Part shown: positions 13,488 through 20,945 of the stretch, piece after piece | Layout: every line of letters begins with the position of its first letter | Position numbering within the stretch: position 1 is the stretch's first letter | Source of the DNA: a virus | Reading direction: 5' to 3' (one strand) | DNA: 25,405 nucleotides | IMG/VR virus record: IMGVR_UViG_3300010211_000049 | Coordinates: 1 to 25,405 of that record | Notes under the pieces: generated by a model | What the model saw: the letters and a program-made list of their open reading frames with translations, nothing else | What the model was told of the DNA's origin: nothing | Database searches by the model: none | Program-made: the position numbers and the translations under genes

Positions 13488-14232
13488 GCACGCCTATCGA
13501 GGGTATCTAGAGCCTGTTAACGACCATGGCCTCGCGCCCATCCACATCGCAAGGGTCTGCTTCTCGGACGGGGTGACACGTCGCGCCTATGTGAAGCTGT
13601 ACAGTGGAAACACCCGCGAGTTCGTCAACGAAATCACGGGGCATCTACTCGCCGCTGCAACGGGATTACGCGTTCCAGAACACGCCGCGATTGTCATGGT
13701 TCCAATCAATGCGATCCCAGACCCTCCTCCTTGGGCGCGACGCCAGCGTGCAGATACCTTGCCCTGCTGGTGTACGGCTGACATGGCATCGCCGAGCATC
13801 AAGATGCACTTCCATCTCCATCCTGGCGTGACGCCCGCACAACTTCAGCCCGTTATCGATGAGCTGCGAAAATCGAGCGAAACCCCCGCGATCCTTGCCC
13901 TCGACGACTGGATCGCCAACGTCGATCGCAACCTCGGGAATCTCCTGCGGCTAGGCAAAAACACGTATGTGCTCATTGATCACGGACGGATTTTCGGCGG
14001 ACCTATGTGGTCCGCCGGAACGCTTCCTGCCGCTGGTCAGCAGCACCACAACACGATCCGCAAACTTCTCGGGGCGACAGTGACCGCGCAAGATTATAGA
14101 AGCACGCTATCGCTCGTTGCCCGAGACAACCACGAAGCCGCCCTCTTCACTGTGTGCGAAGAACTGCTAGGCTGGTGGTGTGACCTGCTTGGGGTCCAAG
14201 ATATCGAAGCTGCGGCTGCCTTCTTGAGATGA
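13465..14232 (+). CDS. HipA-like kinase (HipA_2 type)
   Basis: The 255-residue protein shows a HipA/PI3-4-kinase-like fold: AYVKLYSG with ATP-binding Lys44, then EFVNEITGHLLAAATGLRVP (Glu56) in the N-lobe, then LDDWIANVDRNLGNLL with catalytic Asp154 and Asn159, and YVLIDHGRIF with metal-binding Asp172 (DFG-like). It lacks the HipA N-terminal domain and is shorter than E. coli HipA (about 440 residues). HipA enzymes phosphorylate translation factors such as glutamyl-tRNA synthetase; the target here is unknown. The ATG at 13465 is inside the repressor gene, implying translational coupling and expression in the lysogen. The next gene is a DUF3037-like partner, as often seen for this kinase type. 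Confidence 0.8.
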   Translation: MPIEILTEHAYRGYLEPVNDHGLAPIHIARVCFSDGVTRRAYVKLYSGNTREFVNEITGHLLAAATGLRVPEHAAIVMVPINAIPDPPPWARRQRADTLPCWCTADMASPSIKMHFHLHPGVTPAQLQPVIDELRKSSETPAILALDDWIANVDRNLGNLLRLGKNTYVLIDHGRIFGGPMWSAGTLPAAGQQHHNTIRKLLGATVTAQDYRSTLSLVARDNHEAALFTVCEELLGWWCDLLGVQDIEAAAAFLR

Positions 14233-14280
14233 CCGCGCTCGCGTTGATAACATCTGCGCCCGCTACCAGGTATTGCCGGT

Positions 14281-15159
14281 ATGAACATCCACGCCCGCCT
14301 GCGCAACAAGGCAACATCACCGCCCGTGGCTCAAGGTGTCAACGGGCAATGGTTCAACATTCGACTGACCCCGGATCTCGCCGCCGGCGAGCGCCTCAAC
14401 ATCGGAGTCGGGCTCATCGATGAGTTCGGTAGCATCCAGACCAAGATGCTGAACAACTTCGAGCGCCTGCGCTGTCTTTATGCTGACCGAATCGATACCT
14501 CCGATTTGGAGTTTCTGAGTAACGTCCTTGAGAACTACTGGCGCAACGACGGCCGACCAGCCACGTCACCTATCGCGAACATCACGTTCAGCGAACTCAA
14601 GTATGCCTCGGGTTCAGATGTTTCTGTCATTCTCGAAGACCTCTATCGAGAGACCGTCGCTCTAGAACCCAGCCCCGTTGCTGAAAAGCCGTCGTCCAGC
14701 CCTAGCGAAACGATCGATGACAAGAAAGCCCGCGAACTGGTCTTCAGTGCCATGTGCCAAAAAGCCCCTTTCGCGAGAGCGAAGATCCTGCCCGACAACC
14801 CGCAGTGGCAGATCGAGCCGGGAAAAACATTAGACATGCCCATTCGCGGATATAGACGGTTCGCGACGCTGATTTCCGCCTGGTACAAGAGCCGCGAGAC
14901 GCTCGAAATCCATCAGCTACGTGCCTATGCGAATCTCGACACCGCCGCGCGCACGCACCCCAACGATCGCGGGGCGCTATTCATCCTTCGCCCCCCTGTC
15001 GGCGCCCGTGGCTACGACGAATCGCAGCAACAACAGATCGACAATGTCATCGACATGGTTGGGTGGCGCCTAAAAAAAAACAGCAACCTGAACATTGAAG
15101 TCGGAGACAGTGCCGAGACGCTTTCAGAGCAGATACTCGCCTGGTCAGATATCGCCTGA
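14281..15159 (+). CDS. DUF3037-like partner of the HipA-like kinase
   Basis: The 292-residue protein begins with a stretch resembling DUF3037: FNIRLTPDLAAGERLNIGVG (25-44) followed by LIDEFGSIQTKMLNNFERL. DUF3037 genes are commonly next to HipA_2-type kinase genes, which supports the call; the rest of the protein (Ser/Pro linker at about 133-145 and a C-terminal domain of about 140 residues with DRGALFILRPPVG) is not recognised. It lies 48 bases after the kinase and on the same strand. Function is unknown; it may be the kinase substrate, regulator or antitoxin. Confidence 0.6.
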   Translation: MNIHARLRNKATSPPVAQGVNGQWFNIRLTPDLAAGERLNIGVGLIDEFGSIQTKMLNNFERLRCLYADRIDTSDLEFLSNVLENYWRNDGRPATSPIANITFSELKYASGSDVSVILEDLYRETVALEPSPVAEKPSSSPSETIDDKKARELVFSAMCQKAPFARAKILPDNPQWQIEPGKTLDMPIRGYRRFATLISAWYKSRETLEIHQLRAYANLDTAARTHPNDRGALFILRPPVGARGYDESQQQQIDNVIDMVGWRLKKNSNLNIEVGDSAETLSEQILAWSDIA

Positions 15160-15386
15160 AGCGCATGCGCACCTCAATTGGCCCCTGCCGCGTGATCGTC
15201 GAGGATGAGCAGTCCGCCACGGCGCTTTGAATCCAAACGCTTGGTGCTGTTTTTGCGCCGCATCCTCTGCGCCTTGGCCGCCACGACTGGCGTTTTGTCA
15301 GGATCAGCCTGGAAGGCCACAAAATCTGGACGCGCAGCTGGTGCGGCGCAATGCGCCAGGGAGAATGGGTTGGGCGAGGGTAAAGC
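15160..15386. other. Intergenic region, no gene recognised
   Basis: It begins with the self-complementary GCGCATGCGC just after the stop of the previous gene. Open frames on both strands (for example 15388 down to 15047) give no recognisable product and are Arg/Cys-rich, as expected for GC-rich noncoding DNA. It must hold the promoter for the lipoprotein pair unless that is read from the kinase operon. Confidence 0.4.
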
Positions 15387-15965
15387 ATGGAGATGAAATT
15401 AACGATAGCGGAGATTTTGATTACGGCGGCTCTCGCCGGATGTGCATCTCACTACGCGCAATATATCCCACCAAGTCCGGGCGATATCGCTCTGGCTGAT
15501 GCGCGCTCGCTATCCGACCCTGGAAAGCCCCCTGTAAAGGTGAACGACAACTGGATCGTTTGGTGCTTCCCGATGGCTGCGCATGGGGCTGAGATTTGTT
15601 ATGCGGAAGCGATCAACACAGAAACGGGGCTGTATGGACCATACGCCGGAGGAGGGCGCCTCAGAATAGGGTACTTAAGGAAGACCGGGGGCCGCGACTG
15701 GATCGGCCCGTCGATCACCATAAATAAACACGACTACCCAGGAAAATCGTTTGCGATCAGAGTTAACGATGGGGCGTCTCTTGAATCAGGGCGCGACGGA
15801 ATTCTGCGCGGTGAGCGGGCAAATACCGCATTGTTTGCTATCGATAACGGGGGTGTGGCGCATATTGGATATTGGTCTTGGCCCGAAGGTCCAGGGGAGA
15901 TGAAGGTTAAGCTCGACGGTGCACAGGAGGCGCTGATTGCTCTTCATAACATTCAGTCGATATGA
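15387..15965 (+). CDS. Putative lipoprotein
   Basis: The 192-residue product starts with a short signal sequence and a lipobox LAGC with Cys19 (AALAGCASHY), which predicts lipid attachment and localisation to the cell envelope; the signal carries an unusual Glu at position 9. The mature part is beta-rich with no recognised domain. GAGGG lies seven bases before the ATG. The downstream lipoprotein starts inside this gene, so the two are probably made together. It lies in the cargo region beside the repressor, which suggests lysogenic conversion. Confidence 0.6.
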   Translation: MEMKLTIAEILITAALAGCASHYAQYIPPSPGDIALADARSLSDPGKPPVKVNDNWIVWCFPMAAHGAEICYAEAINTETGLYGPYAGGGRLRIGYLRKTGGRDWIGPSITINKHDYPGKSFAIRVNDGASLESGRDGILRGERANTALFAIDNGGVAHIGYWSWPEGPGEMKVKLDGAQEALIALHNIQSI

Positions 15966-16512
15966 CAAAAAAGCAAATGCAAATATAGCCTTGGCTTCGG
16001 TCGGATTCGCGCTTCTGCTCGCCGGATGCGCAGCACAAAAGCACAGCGCCCCGGCGGCGCAGACCCCGCAGAATCAGCCGACGTGCATTTCCGAGGAGGG
16101 CGGGGTGTACAAATACCTTGATCGGAGCGGGGACGCCTACTACTCGAACTGCAAGTTGGACCCGGAGAAATACACTCTAGAGTGGTATCGCCCCAGAAGA
16201 AGTCCGCCTCCGCCTCCCGTGCCAATTTCGTTATCGAAGAGCCAAATCAACACCATCCGTAGCAGCATCAACTCCGGGCTTAAGGATCCGTATTCATCGA
16301 AATTCCATAAGATCCGTGGAGCAAAGATAGGCAATGCTATCTACGCATGCGGCATGGTCAATGCCAAGAACTCCTTCGGTGGCTATGTGGGTAAGCGGCC
16401 ATTCCTTGGAATCTTTGACGGGTCGCGGTTTGTTGTCGGCGGGGTTGCTTCGAGCGATCTCGAGGCCCTTCAGCTACTCCGCAGATGCAGCGAGTACGGA
16501 ATCAATTTGTAG
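15937..16512 (+). CDS. Putative lipoprotein with NSFGGY motif
   Basis: The 191-residue product has a signal peptide (hydrophobic IALASVGFALLLAGC, lipobox Cys31) and a Pro-rich linker (about 88-95). The C-terminal domain with SGLKDPYSSKF, then YACGMVNAKNSFGGYVGKRP resembles a widespread family of small bacterial lipoproteins with a VNxKNSFGGYxG motif; function unknown. The TTG at 15937 is chosen because AGGAGG lies six bases upstream, within the preceding gene. The overlap of 29 bases suggests coupled translation. Confidence 0.7.
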   Translation: MLFITFSRYDKKANANIALASVGFALLLAGCAAQKHSAPAAQTPQNQPTCISEEGGVYKYLDRSGDAYYSNCKLDPEKYTLEWYRPRRSPPPPPVPISLSKSQINTIRSSINSGLKDPYSSKFHKIRGAKIGNAIYACGMVNAKNSFGGYVGKRPFLGIFDGSRFVVGGVASSDLEALQLLRRCSEYGINL

Positions 16513-16670
16513 CAGCCCCATTATAGCCGCCCTCCCCGCCGGATGGGCTAGGCTAGCGCCAACCTGCTATCCTAATCGCTGTGGCTAGGGTCGCTCCCGA
16601 ACGGCGGTGTACCGCAGACCGCCGCCTGCCGCGCCAACTCTCTCGTCTGCGTCTGTTGCGGAGACTATAT

Positions 16671-17531
16671 TTGAGCGCTCAGATCAAACCGGTTCTCTAC
16701 GGCGATATGGAAGTCCGCTTCGGCGCAAACGGTTTCATCAACCTGACCGATATGTGGCTGGCTGCCGGCGAGCCATCAGGGAAGCACGACCCCCGTACGT
16801 GGAAGCGCTTCTCCGGATCAGAATTCATTGAATTTATAGCAAAAAAGCTAAATGTGTTACCTGAACACATTTACCAGACCAAACGCGGTCGCGGCGGTGG
16901 CACCTGGGCTCACTGGCAGATCGCGCTCGCTTATGCCAAGTACCTCTCGCCAGAGTTCCACGCCTGGGCCAATGAGGTCGTCAAAGAGCGCGTCGAAGAG
17001 GATGCATCACCAGAGCTCGGCATTAAGCGTGGTCGCGAGCGAGCCATCACCGCTTGGCGCAATCAAGGTAAGAGCGAATCTTTTATCAAGGCGCGACTGT
17101 CCGGCATCGATGCCCGCAACACCTTCACCGAGACCCTGAGCCAGCACGGCGTGGACGGCATGGGATACGCTGTCTGCACTAACAGCATCTACGAACCGAT
17201 CCTTGGCGGTAAGGCTGCCGAGGTCAAGAGTCGCCGCGGACTCCCGCCGAAGGCAAGCCTGCGCGACAACATGAGCATTGTCGAGCTGACCGGAACAATG
17301 TTCGCCGAAGCGCTGGCCTCCGACCGTATCGAGCGTGAAGATCGCCAGGGACTCAAGCCTTGTTCTCTGGCGTGCCAGTTATCCGGTCTTCAGGTTCAGG
17401 AGACAATCAGCCGGCATGAGCAAGCGATTCAAACCGTAAGACAGGCGTCACGCAAGCCTCCCTATCAAGTTGAAGAGACCCGCCTAGGCCGCCGGATTGA
17501 GGAGATTCGCGCCAAGCACAAATCATCTTGA
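16671..17531 (+). CDS. KilA-N domain protein (antirepressor-like)
   Basis: The 286-residue protein has a KilA-N domain at about 10-107: MEVRFGANGFINLTDMWLAA, then PRTWKRFSGSEFIEFI, then TWAHWQIALAYAKYLSPEF. KilA-N binds DNA and occurs in phage antirepressors and regulators. The C-terminal part with ARLSGIDARNTFTETLSQHG and MGYAVCTNSIYEPILGG is a domain often joined to KilA-N in phages. I chose the TTG at 16671 (GGAGA seven bases upstream), because it gives the typical short N-terminus; the first 30 residues of the longer frame are not convincing. A strong terminator follows, so the gene is its own or the last unit of the cargo region. Confidence 0.8.
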   Translation: MSAQIKPVLYGDMEVRFGANGFINLTDMWLAAGEPSGKHDPRTWKRFSGSEFIEFIAKKLNVLPEHIYQTKRGRGGGTWAHWQIALAYAKYLSPEFHAWANEVVKERVEEDASPELGIKRGRERAITAWRNQGKSESFIKARLSGIDARNTFTETLSQHGVDGMGYAVCTNSIYEPILGGKAAEVKSRRGLPPKASLRDNMSIVELTGTMFAEALASDRIEREDRQGLKPCSLACQLSGLQVQETISRHEQAIQTVRQASRKPPYQVEETRLGRRIEEIRAKHKSS

Positions 17532-17621
17532 GGGTCCTGTCCGCTTTTCTGGTTCTTGGAGTCTCGCTGGCCGACGTGTCTTGACCGTTTAGCCTGCCTC
17601 TGCCTCCGCCTTCGCCCACCC

Positions 17622-17643
17622 AACCCGCTTCGGCGGGTTTTTT
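17622..17643 (+). terminator. Rho-independent terminator
   Basis: AACCCGC (17622-17628), tetraloop TTCG, GCGGGTT (17633-17639), and a run of six T (17638-17643). It ends transcription from the KilA-N side and insulates the early promoter that follows. Confidence 0.9.
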
Positions 17644-17686
17644 GTTGCCTGCGGGAAAACTAGCAAGCGGCGCGCACTCAAAAAAA

Positions 17687-17701
17687 GCAACTTTCAGTTG
17701 T
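17687..17701. promoter_or_regulatory. Operator O4
   Basis: GCAACTTTCAGTTGT, the reverse complement of O1 except for the last base, ending on the first base of the -35 box of the rightward promoter. Confidence 0.75.
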
Positions 17702-17729
17702 TGACTTAGCAACTATCGGTTGCTATTTT
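17701..17729 (+). promoter_or_regulatory. Rightward early promoter (PL-like)
   Basis: TTGACT (17701-17706), 17-base spacer, TATTTT (17724-17729). The spacer contains operator O5 directly beside the -10 box. It should drive the operon beginning at 17769 and be shut off by the repressor in the lysogen. Confidence 0.8.
17709..17723. promoter_or_regulatory. Operator O5
   Basis: GCAACTATCGGTTGC, five of six arm positions symmetric, filling the promoter spacer. Centred 22 bases from O4. Confidence 0.75.
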
Positions 17730-17768
17730 TGAGTCACGTTACAACCAGCCGCCCACACGAGCCACCCA

Positions 17769-18011
17769 ATGCCTCAGCCGCTCACCCACGCAGCCCCCGC
17801 AACGACCACCAAACGGCCCTACCTCACGAGCGCCAGTTGGCGCACGGAGAACCTGTTCGACTCGCTCTACGAAGAGCTGACGATGAAGGACATCCGAGAG
17901 TTGGATGACGAAGATTTGCGCCGACTGCTCGACATGCTGAATCACTGGGAGCAGGTCTGCCGCTCCAAGATCGGATACAGGGCTATGAAAGATAGCCGGG
18001 AGGACGCGTGA
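17769..18011 (+). CDS. Hypothetical protein, first gene of rightward early operon
   Basis: An 80-residue acidic protein with a C-terminal helix rich in Asp/Glu and Leu (MKDIRELDDEDLRRLLDMLN). No family recognised. The ATG is about 33 bases after the expected transcription start but has a poor binding site; an internal ATG at 17883 is an alternative start. By position it corresponds to where lambda has N, but nothing in it shows an antiterminator (no Arg-rich N-terminus). Confidence 0.6.
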   Translation: MPQPLTHAAPATTTKRPYLTSASWRTENLFDSLYEELTMKDIRELDDEDLRRLLDMLNHWEQVCRSKIGYRAMKDSREDA

Positions 18012-18223
18012 CCACCTCCGCTACCCGCTACCGCCACGCCTGGCCAGGATCACCCGAGTTTGTCGAGGAAGGCCAGAGGATTGGGGATCTCAAGGACCGC
18101 GATCGACGCACGATCCACATCGCCACGGTCCAGACGCTGCGCAACCGCATGACCGACGCCGAGCGCCGCGAGCTGGACTACCTGATCGATGGAGTCATCA
18201 ACCGCCAGTACCCGGAGGAATGA
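18008..18223 (+). CDS. Hypothetical phage protein, 71 residues
   Basis: Starts at a GTG forming a GTGA overlap with the previous stop, with GGGAGG just upstream. Residues 28-60 are likely helical (DLKDRDRRTIHIATVQTLRN). No family recognised. It is the second gene in the overlapping early chain. Confidence 0.6.
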   Translation: MTTSATRYRHAWPGSPEFVEEGQRIGDLKDRDRRTIHIATVQTLRNRMTDAERRELDYLIDGVINRQYPEE

Positions 18224-18411
18224 GCATGCCAACCAGAACATCCCCCGACTTCGGCTACAGCCTCGACAAGAGATCGCCCGGCGTCGATCCGCACCTGTGC
18301 GACGTAATCGACCGCCCGCTCATGACCGAGCGGCGCTCTTTGAAACTCTTGGGGTTAGCCATCGCCATGGCAATCGGCGTCGTCCTCGGTCTGCTGCTGG
18401 GGGCGCTGTGA
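18220..18411 (+). CDS. Small single-pass membrane protein
   Basis: The 63-residue product has a hydrophilic N-terminal part and one C-terminal transmembrane helix (about 42-63, LLGLAIAMAIGVVLGLLLGA). The ATG overlaps the previous stop and GGAGG precedes it. Small membrane proteins in early phage operons often act on the host envelope or exclude other phages, but no specific role can be given here. Confidence 0.6.
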   Translation: MSMPTRTSPDFGYSLDKRSPGVDPHLCDVIDRPLMTERRSLKLLGLAIAMAIGVVLGLLLGAL

Positions 18412-18599
18412 TGAACGACGAAGACGAAAAGCGCTGCCGCAAATGCGGGGAATCCTTCCCGGCAACCCCTGAGTTCTTCTACCGCCAGGCGCGCGAAAAA
18501 GACGGTCTGCGCGCGATCTGCAAGGGCTGCTACTCGGAGCTGCCGAGTGTCCGGAGACGCACCGAACATCCGTCACCCACTGCCGGAGCACAACCATGA
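18411..18599 (+). CDS. Small Cys4 zinc-ribbon protein
   Basis: The 62-residue product contains CRKCGESFPATPEFFYR followed by ICKGCYSEL: two CxxC pairs at about 9-12 and 36-39 that should bind zinc. Such proteins are common in phage early regions and may bind nucleic acid or precede HNH-type domains. No catalytic His-Asn-His is present, so I do not call a nuclease. Start overlaps the previous stop (TGATG). Confidence 0.7.
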   Translation: MNDEDEKRCRKCGESFPATPEFFYRQAREKDGLRAICKGCYSELPSVRRRTEHPSPTAGAQP

Positions 18600-18964
18600 C
18601 CACGACCCGCGAGGATTTCACCGGGGCGCTCTGGGATGCGCTGCTGCTGTCGGATAACAGCTTTGAGTTTGTCGATGCGCTCGAAAACAGGTTGCAGCGA
18701 CTCGGGTGGAAGGATCCGGAGCTTCGTGAGATCGCCCAGCGTATCGGGCTCCTTCCCTTCAACGACGACGATCCTGATGACCCTGAATACGACGTGGAGT
18801 GCGAATGCAACTCCATGAGGCAGGTCGGCGCGGCTGGGGATCGGTCGCGACTCGACGACCTCGAGGAAAACCAACGGCTGATCAGGTCGTCTCTGATCGG
18901 CATCCAGGCGCAGCTCGACACGCTCCGCGCTGCACAACCCGCAACAGGAGACCAGTCATCATGA
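18596..18964 (+). CDS. Hypothetical acidic protein, 122 residues
   Basis: The product has a helical N-terminal domain, an acidic stretch (NDDDPDDPEYDVECEC, about 61-76) and a C-terminal helix with coiled-coil character (LDDLEENQRLIRSSLIGIQA). No family recognised. It overlaps both neighbours by 4 bases (ATGA), which supports it as real. Confidence 0.6.
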   Translation: MTTTREDFTGALWDALLLSDNSFEFVDALENRLQRLGWKDPELREIAQRIGLLPFNDDDPDDPEYDVECECNSMRQVGAAGDRSRLDDLEENQRLIRSSLIGIQAQLDTLRAAQPATGDQSS

Positions 18965-19185
18965 GCCATCACCCATCGACTGCCCGCCGCCACGTCGCGC
19001 GCAAGGTTGCCGACGCGGTCCAGCACGACGCCCTGGTCCTCGGCTTTCCGGCCCGCGCGGCCAAACAGACCGCCCGCCTGGCCGCCGAACTGGTGCGCTC
19101 GGGAACGCCCCGAGCGCAGGCGATCACGCGTGCCCGGCGCGCGCGCTCGACCGTTCCCGACTGGGACGGCCCGGAGGCAGCATGA
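18961..19185 (+). CDS. Hypothetical small basic protein
   Basis: A 74-residue Ala/Arg-rich helical protein beginning MSHHPSTARRHVARKVADAV. The high Arg and Ala content would fit nucleic-acid contact, but no family is recognised. The ATG makes an ATGA overlap with the previous gene; the longer in-frame start at 18799 lies inside it and is not needed. Confidence 0.55.
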   Translation: MSHHPSTARRHVARKVADAVQHDALVLGFPARAAKQTARLAAELVRSGTPRAQAITRARRARSTVPDWDGPEAA

Positions 19186-19424
19186 CCACACCACGCAACG
19201 ATCTGCTGCGCGCCATCTGGCGGGCCGCCGAGAACGCCCGGACCGTGCGCAGCGGCGATGTCCCGCGCGACTTCATGGCCCGGCTGAACATGGCGCTGGA
19301 GGAGCGGCTCGACGCCGACCGCAACGATCCTGAACTCGCCGCTGCCGTCGGGGCTCTGCAAACGCTCGTCGACATTGAGCGGAGCCGATCGCCGGCGACT
19401 CGGATCGATAGGGAGGCATCCTGA
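19182..19424 (+). CDS. Hypothetical protein, 80 residues
   Basis: Helical protein (MTTPRNDLLRAIWRAAENAR at the start), no family recognised. Both ends overlap neighbouring genes, which supports it as part of the early chain. Confidence 0.55.
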   Translation: MTTPRNDLLRAIWRAAENARTVRSGDVPRDFMARLNMALEERLDADRNDPELAAAVGALQTLVDIERSRSPATRIDREAS

Positions 19425-19669
19425 TGCAGTCACCTGAGAGAACCAAGCTGATCGGCGAGCGCCTGCGCCAGGTGCGCGACGAGCGGGGGATCACCCTCGC
19501 CGAGCTCTCCGAACGCACCGGGGGCGTGCTCTTGAAGGCGCGCATCAGTAACTACGAGCAAGGTCTCCGGCGCATGGGCCTCGAGGAGGCAGAGACGCTG
19601 GCCAAGGCGCTCAAAGTCAGTCCGGTGTGGCTGCTGGCGATCAACGATACGTCCCGGAGGTCGGCATGA
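19424..19669 (+). CDS. XRE-family transcription regulator
   Basis: The 81-residue product is almost entirely an HTH_XRE domain: IGERLRQVRDERGITLAELS, then ARISNYEQGLRRMGLEEAET, then LAKALKVSPVWLLA. It probably dimerises and regulates an early promoter; the operator is unknown. Start overlaps the previous stop (TGATG). Confidence 0.8.
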   Translation: MQSPERTKLIGERLRQVRDERGITLAELSERTGGVLLKARISNYEQGLRRMGLEEAETLAKALKVSPVWLLAINDTSRRSA

Positions 19670-19884
19670 GTGCCTGCAAACCCATCGATGGCGACGAGTT
19701 CGTCGCGATCGACGCTCAGGGTCTCATCGACAGCTATCGATCCGCGATCGAGGGTATCCACCGAATCATCGAGGCCAGCCACGACGCCGGCAAACGCCGG
19801 GGGCTGCGGCCGATCTTGAGAACAGCGCTCCACGCTCGTCGCGTGTTACGCAATCAACTCAGACAGATGAGGATCAAGGTATGA
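19666..19884 (+). CDS. Hypothetical protein, 72 residues
   Basis: A helical protein (LIDSYRSAIEGIHRIIEASH) with a basic C-terminus. No family recognised. ATGA overlaps on both sides fix its limits. Confidence 0.55.
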   Translation: MSACKPIDGDEFVAIDAQGLIDSYRSAIEGIHRIIEASHDAGKRRGLRPILRTALHARRVLRNQLRQMRIKV

Positions 19885-20945
19885 ACGACATGAATCAAGC
19901 CGCCCTGGCTGTGCGCCAAGACTTCGGCGGAACAAGTTCGACCCTCGCCACCCAAGAAACGGCGTCAGCCTACGTGGCCGCTCAGGCCAAAGCGGTCGTC
20001 GAGGCGCGCTATGTGATGGCGATGAGACGACCTAGGCAGTGGGACCAGGTGCGGCAGGATCTGCTGAAAGAGTGCAAGCGCCCGAGCTTCGCGAACAACA
20101 AGTCAGCCTACTACCGTAAGCCGATCGGAAAAGGCGTGGAGGGCCTTGGTATCCGCTTCGTCGAGGTGGCGCTACGCTGCATGACGAACGTCTTGGTCGA
20201 GACCACCATGATCTTCGAGGACGACACCAAGGAAATCCATCGAGTTTCTGTTACAGATCTGGAATCGAATCTCACGTACCCGCTCGATGTGCGCGTAACC
20301 AAGACCGTCGAACGCTCGAAGCCGGCCGACGATGGCACGTACATCAGCGCGCGGAAGAACAGCTACGGCAAAAATGTCTACACGGTCTTCGCCACCGAAG
20401 ACGACCTGCTGAACAAGCGCGCGGCGCAAATCTCCAAAGCCATCCGCACCCTCGGCTTGCGCATCATCCCTGGGGATCTGCAAGACGAGGCCGAGGCCAT
20501 CATCAAGCAAATCCGGCTGGACGAGGCCGCACGCGACCCCGACAGCGAGCGCAAGCGCATCGCCGACGCCTTCGCCGAGATTGGCGTCAAGGCAGCCGAC
20601 CTGAAGGAATACCTTGGGCACGCACTGGACACCTGCTCGCCTACCGAGCTAGTCGAATTGCGCGGCATCTACGGCGCTATCCGCGATGGCGAGGCGTCGT
20701 GGAAAAGCGTTATCGAGAACAAGACCGAGCAGCAGTCTGGCAAGGAAGGAAGTGCGGCAGCCGGCACGCTACCAACGTGCAGCGATGAGGCATTCAAGAA
20801 GAAGAAAGCCGGCTGGCGCAAGGCTATCGATGGTGGCAAGTCGGTAAACGACCTGATCGCCATGATTCAGACCAGGGAACAGCTCACCGACGACCAGAAG
20901 ATGGAAATCGCGTCATGGGCGACTAAAGGGAGCACCCAGCAATGA
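19881..20945 (+). CDS. Putative phage single-strand annealing-type recombination protein
   Basis: The 354-residue protein resembles phage proteins found beside YqaJ/RecE exonucleases. Its core (about 38-215) has AMRRPRQWDQVRQDLLKECK, YYRKPIGKGVEGLGIRFVEV, and a beta-rich segment with EIHRVSVTDLESNLTYPLDV, then a helical region ending in LGLRIIPGDLQDEAEAIIKQ. The G-xx-IR-x-xE pattern recalls annealing proteins of the RecT/Red-beta type, which pair single strands made by the exonuclease; I infer the role mainly from this pattern and from the 4-base overlap with the exonuclease gene. The C-terminal 100 residues are variable and Lys-rich. Confidence 0.6.
   Translation: MNDMNQAALAVRQDFGGTSSTLATQETASAYVAAQAKAVVEARYVMAMRRPRQWDQVRQDLLKECKRPSFANNKSAYYRKPIGKGVEGLGIRFVEVALRCMTNVLVETTMIFEDDTKEIHRVSVTDLESNLTYPLDVRVTKTVERSKPADDGTYISARKNSYGKNVYTVFATEDDLLNKRAAQISKAIRTLGLRIIPGDLQDEAEAIIKQIRLDEAARDPDSERKRIADAFAEIGVKAADLKEYLGHALDTCSPTELVELRGIYGAIRDGEASWKSVIENKTEQQSGKEGSAAAGTLPTCSDEAFKKKKAGWRKAIDGGKSVNDLIAMIQTREQLTDDQKMEIASWATKGSTQQ

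Noticed and set aside
15047-15388. 113-codon minus frame after the DUF3037-like gene
   Set aside because: Half of it overlaps a coding gene, the rest is Arg/Cys-rich with no motif; a transposase remnant was considered but nothing supports it.
17769-18011. Antiterminator N homologue
   Set aside because: Position matches lambda N, but the protein is acidic at its C-terminus and lacks an Arg-rich RNA-binding N-terminus.
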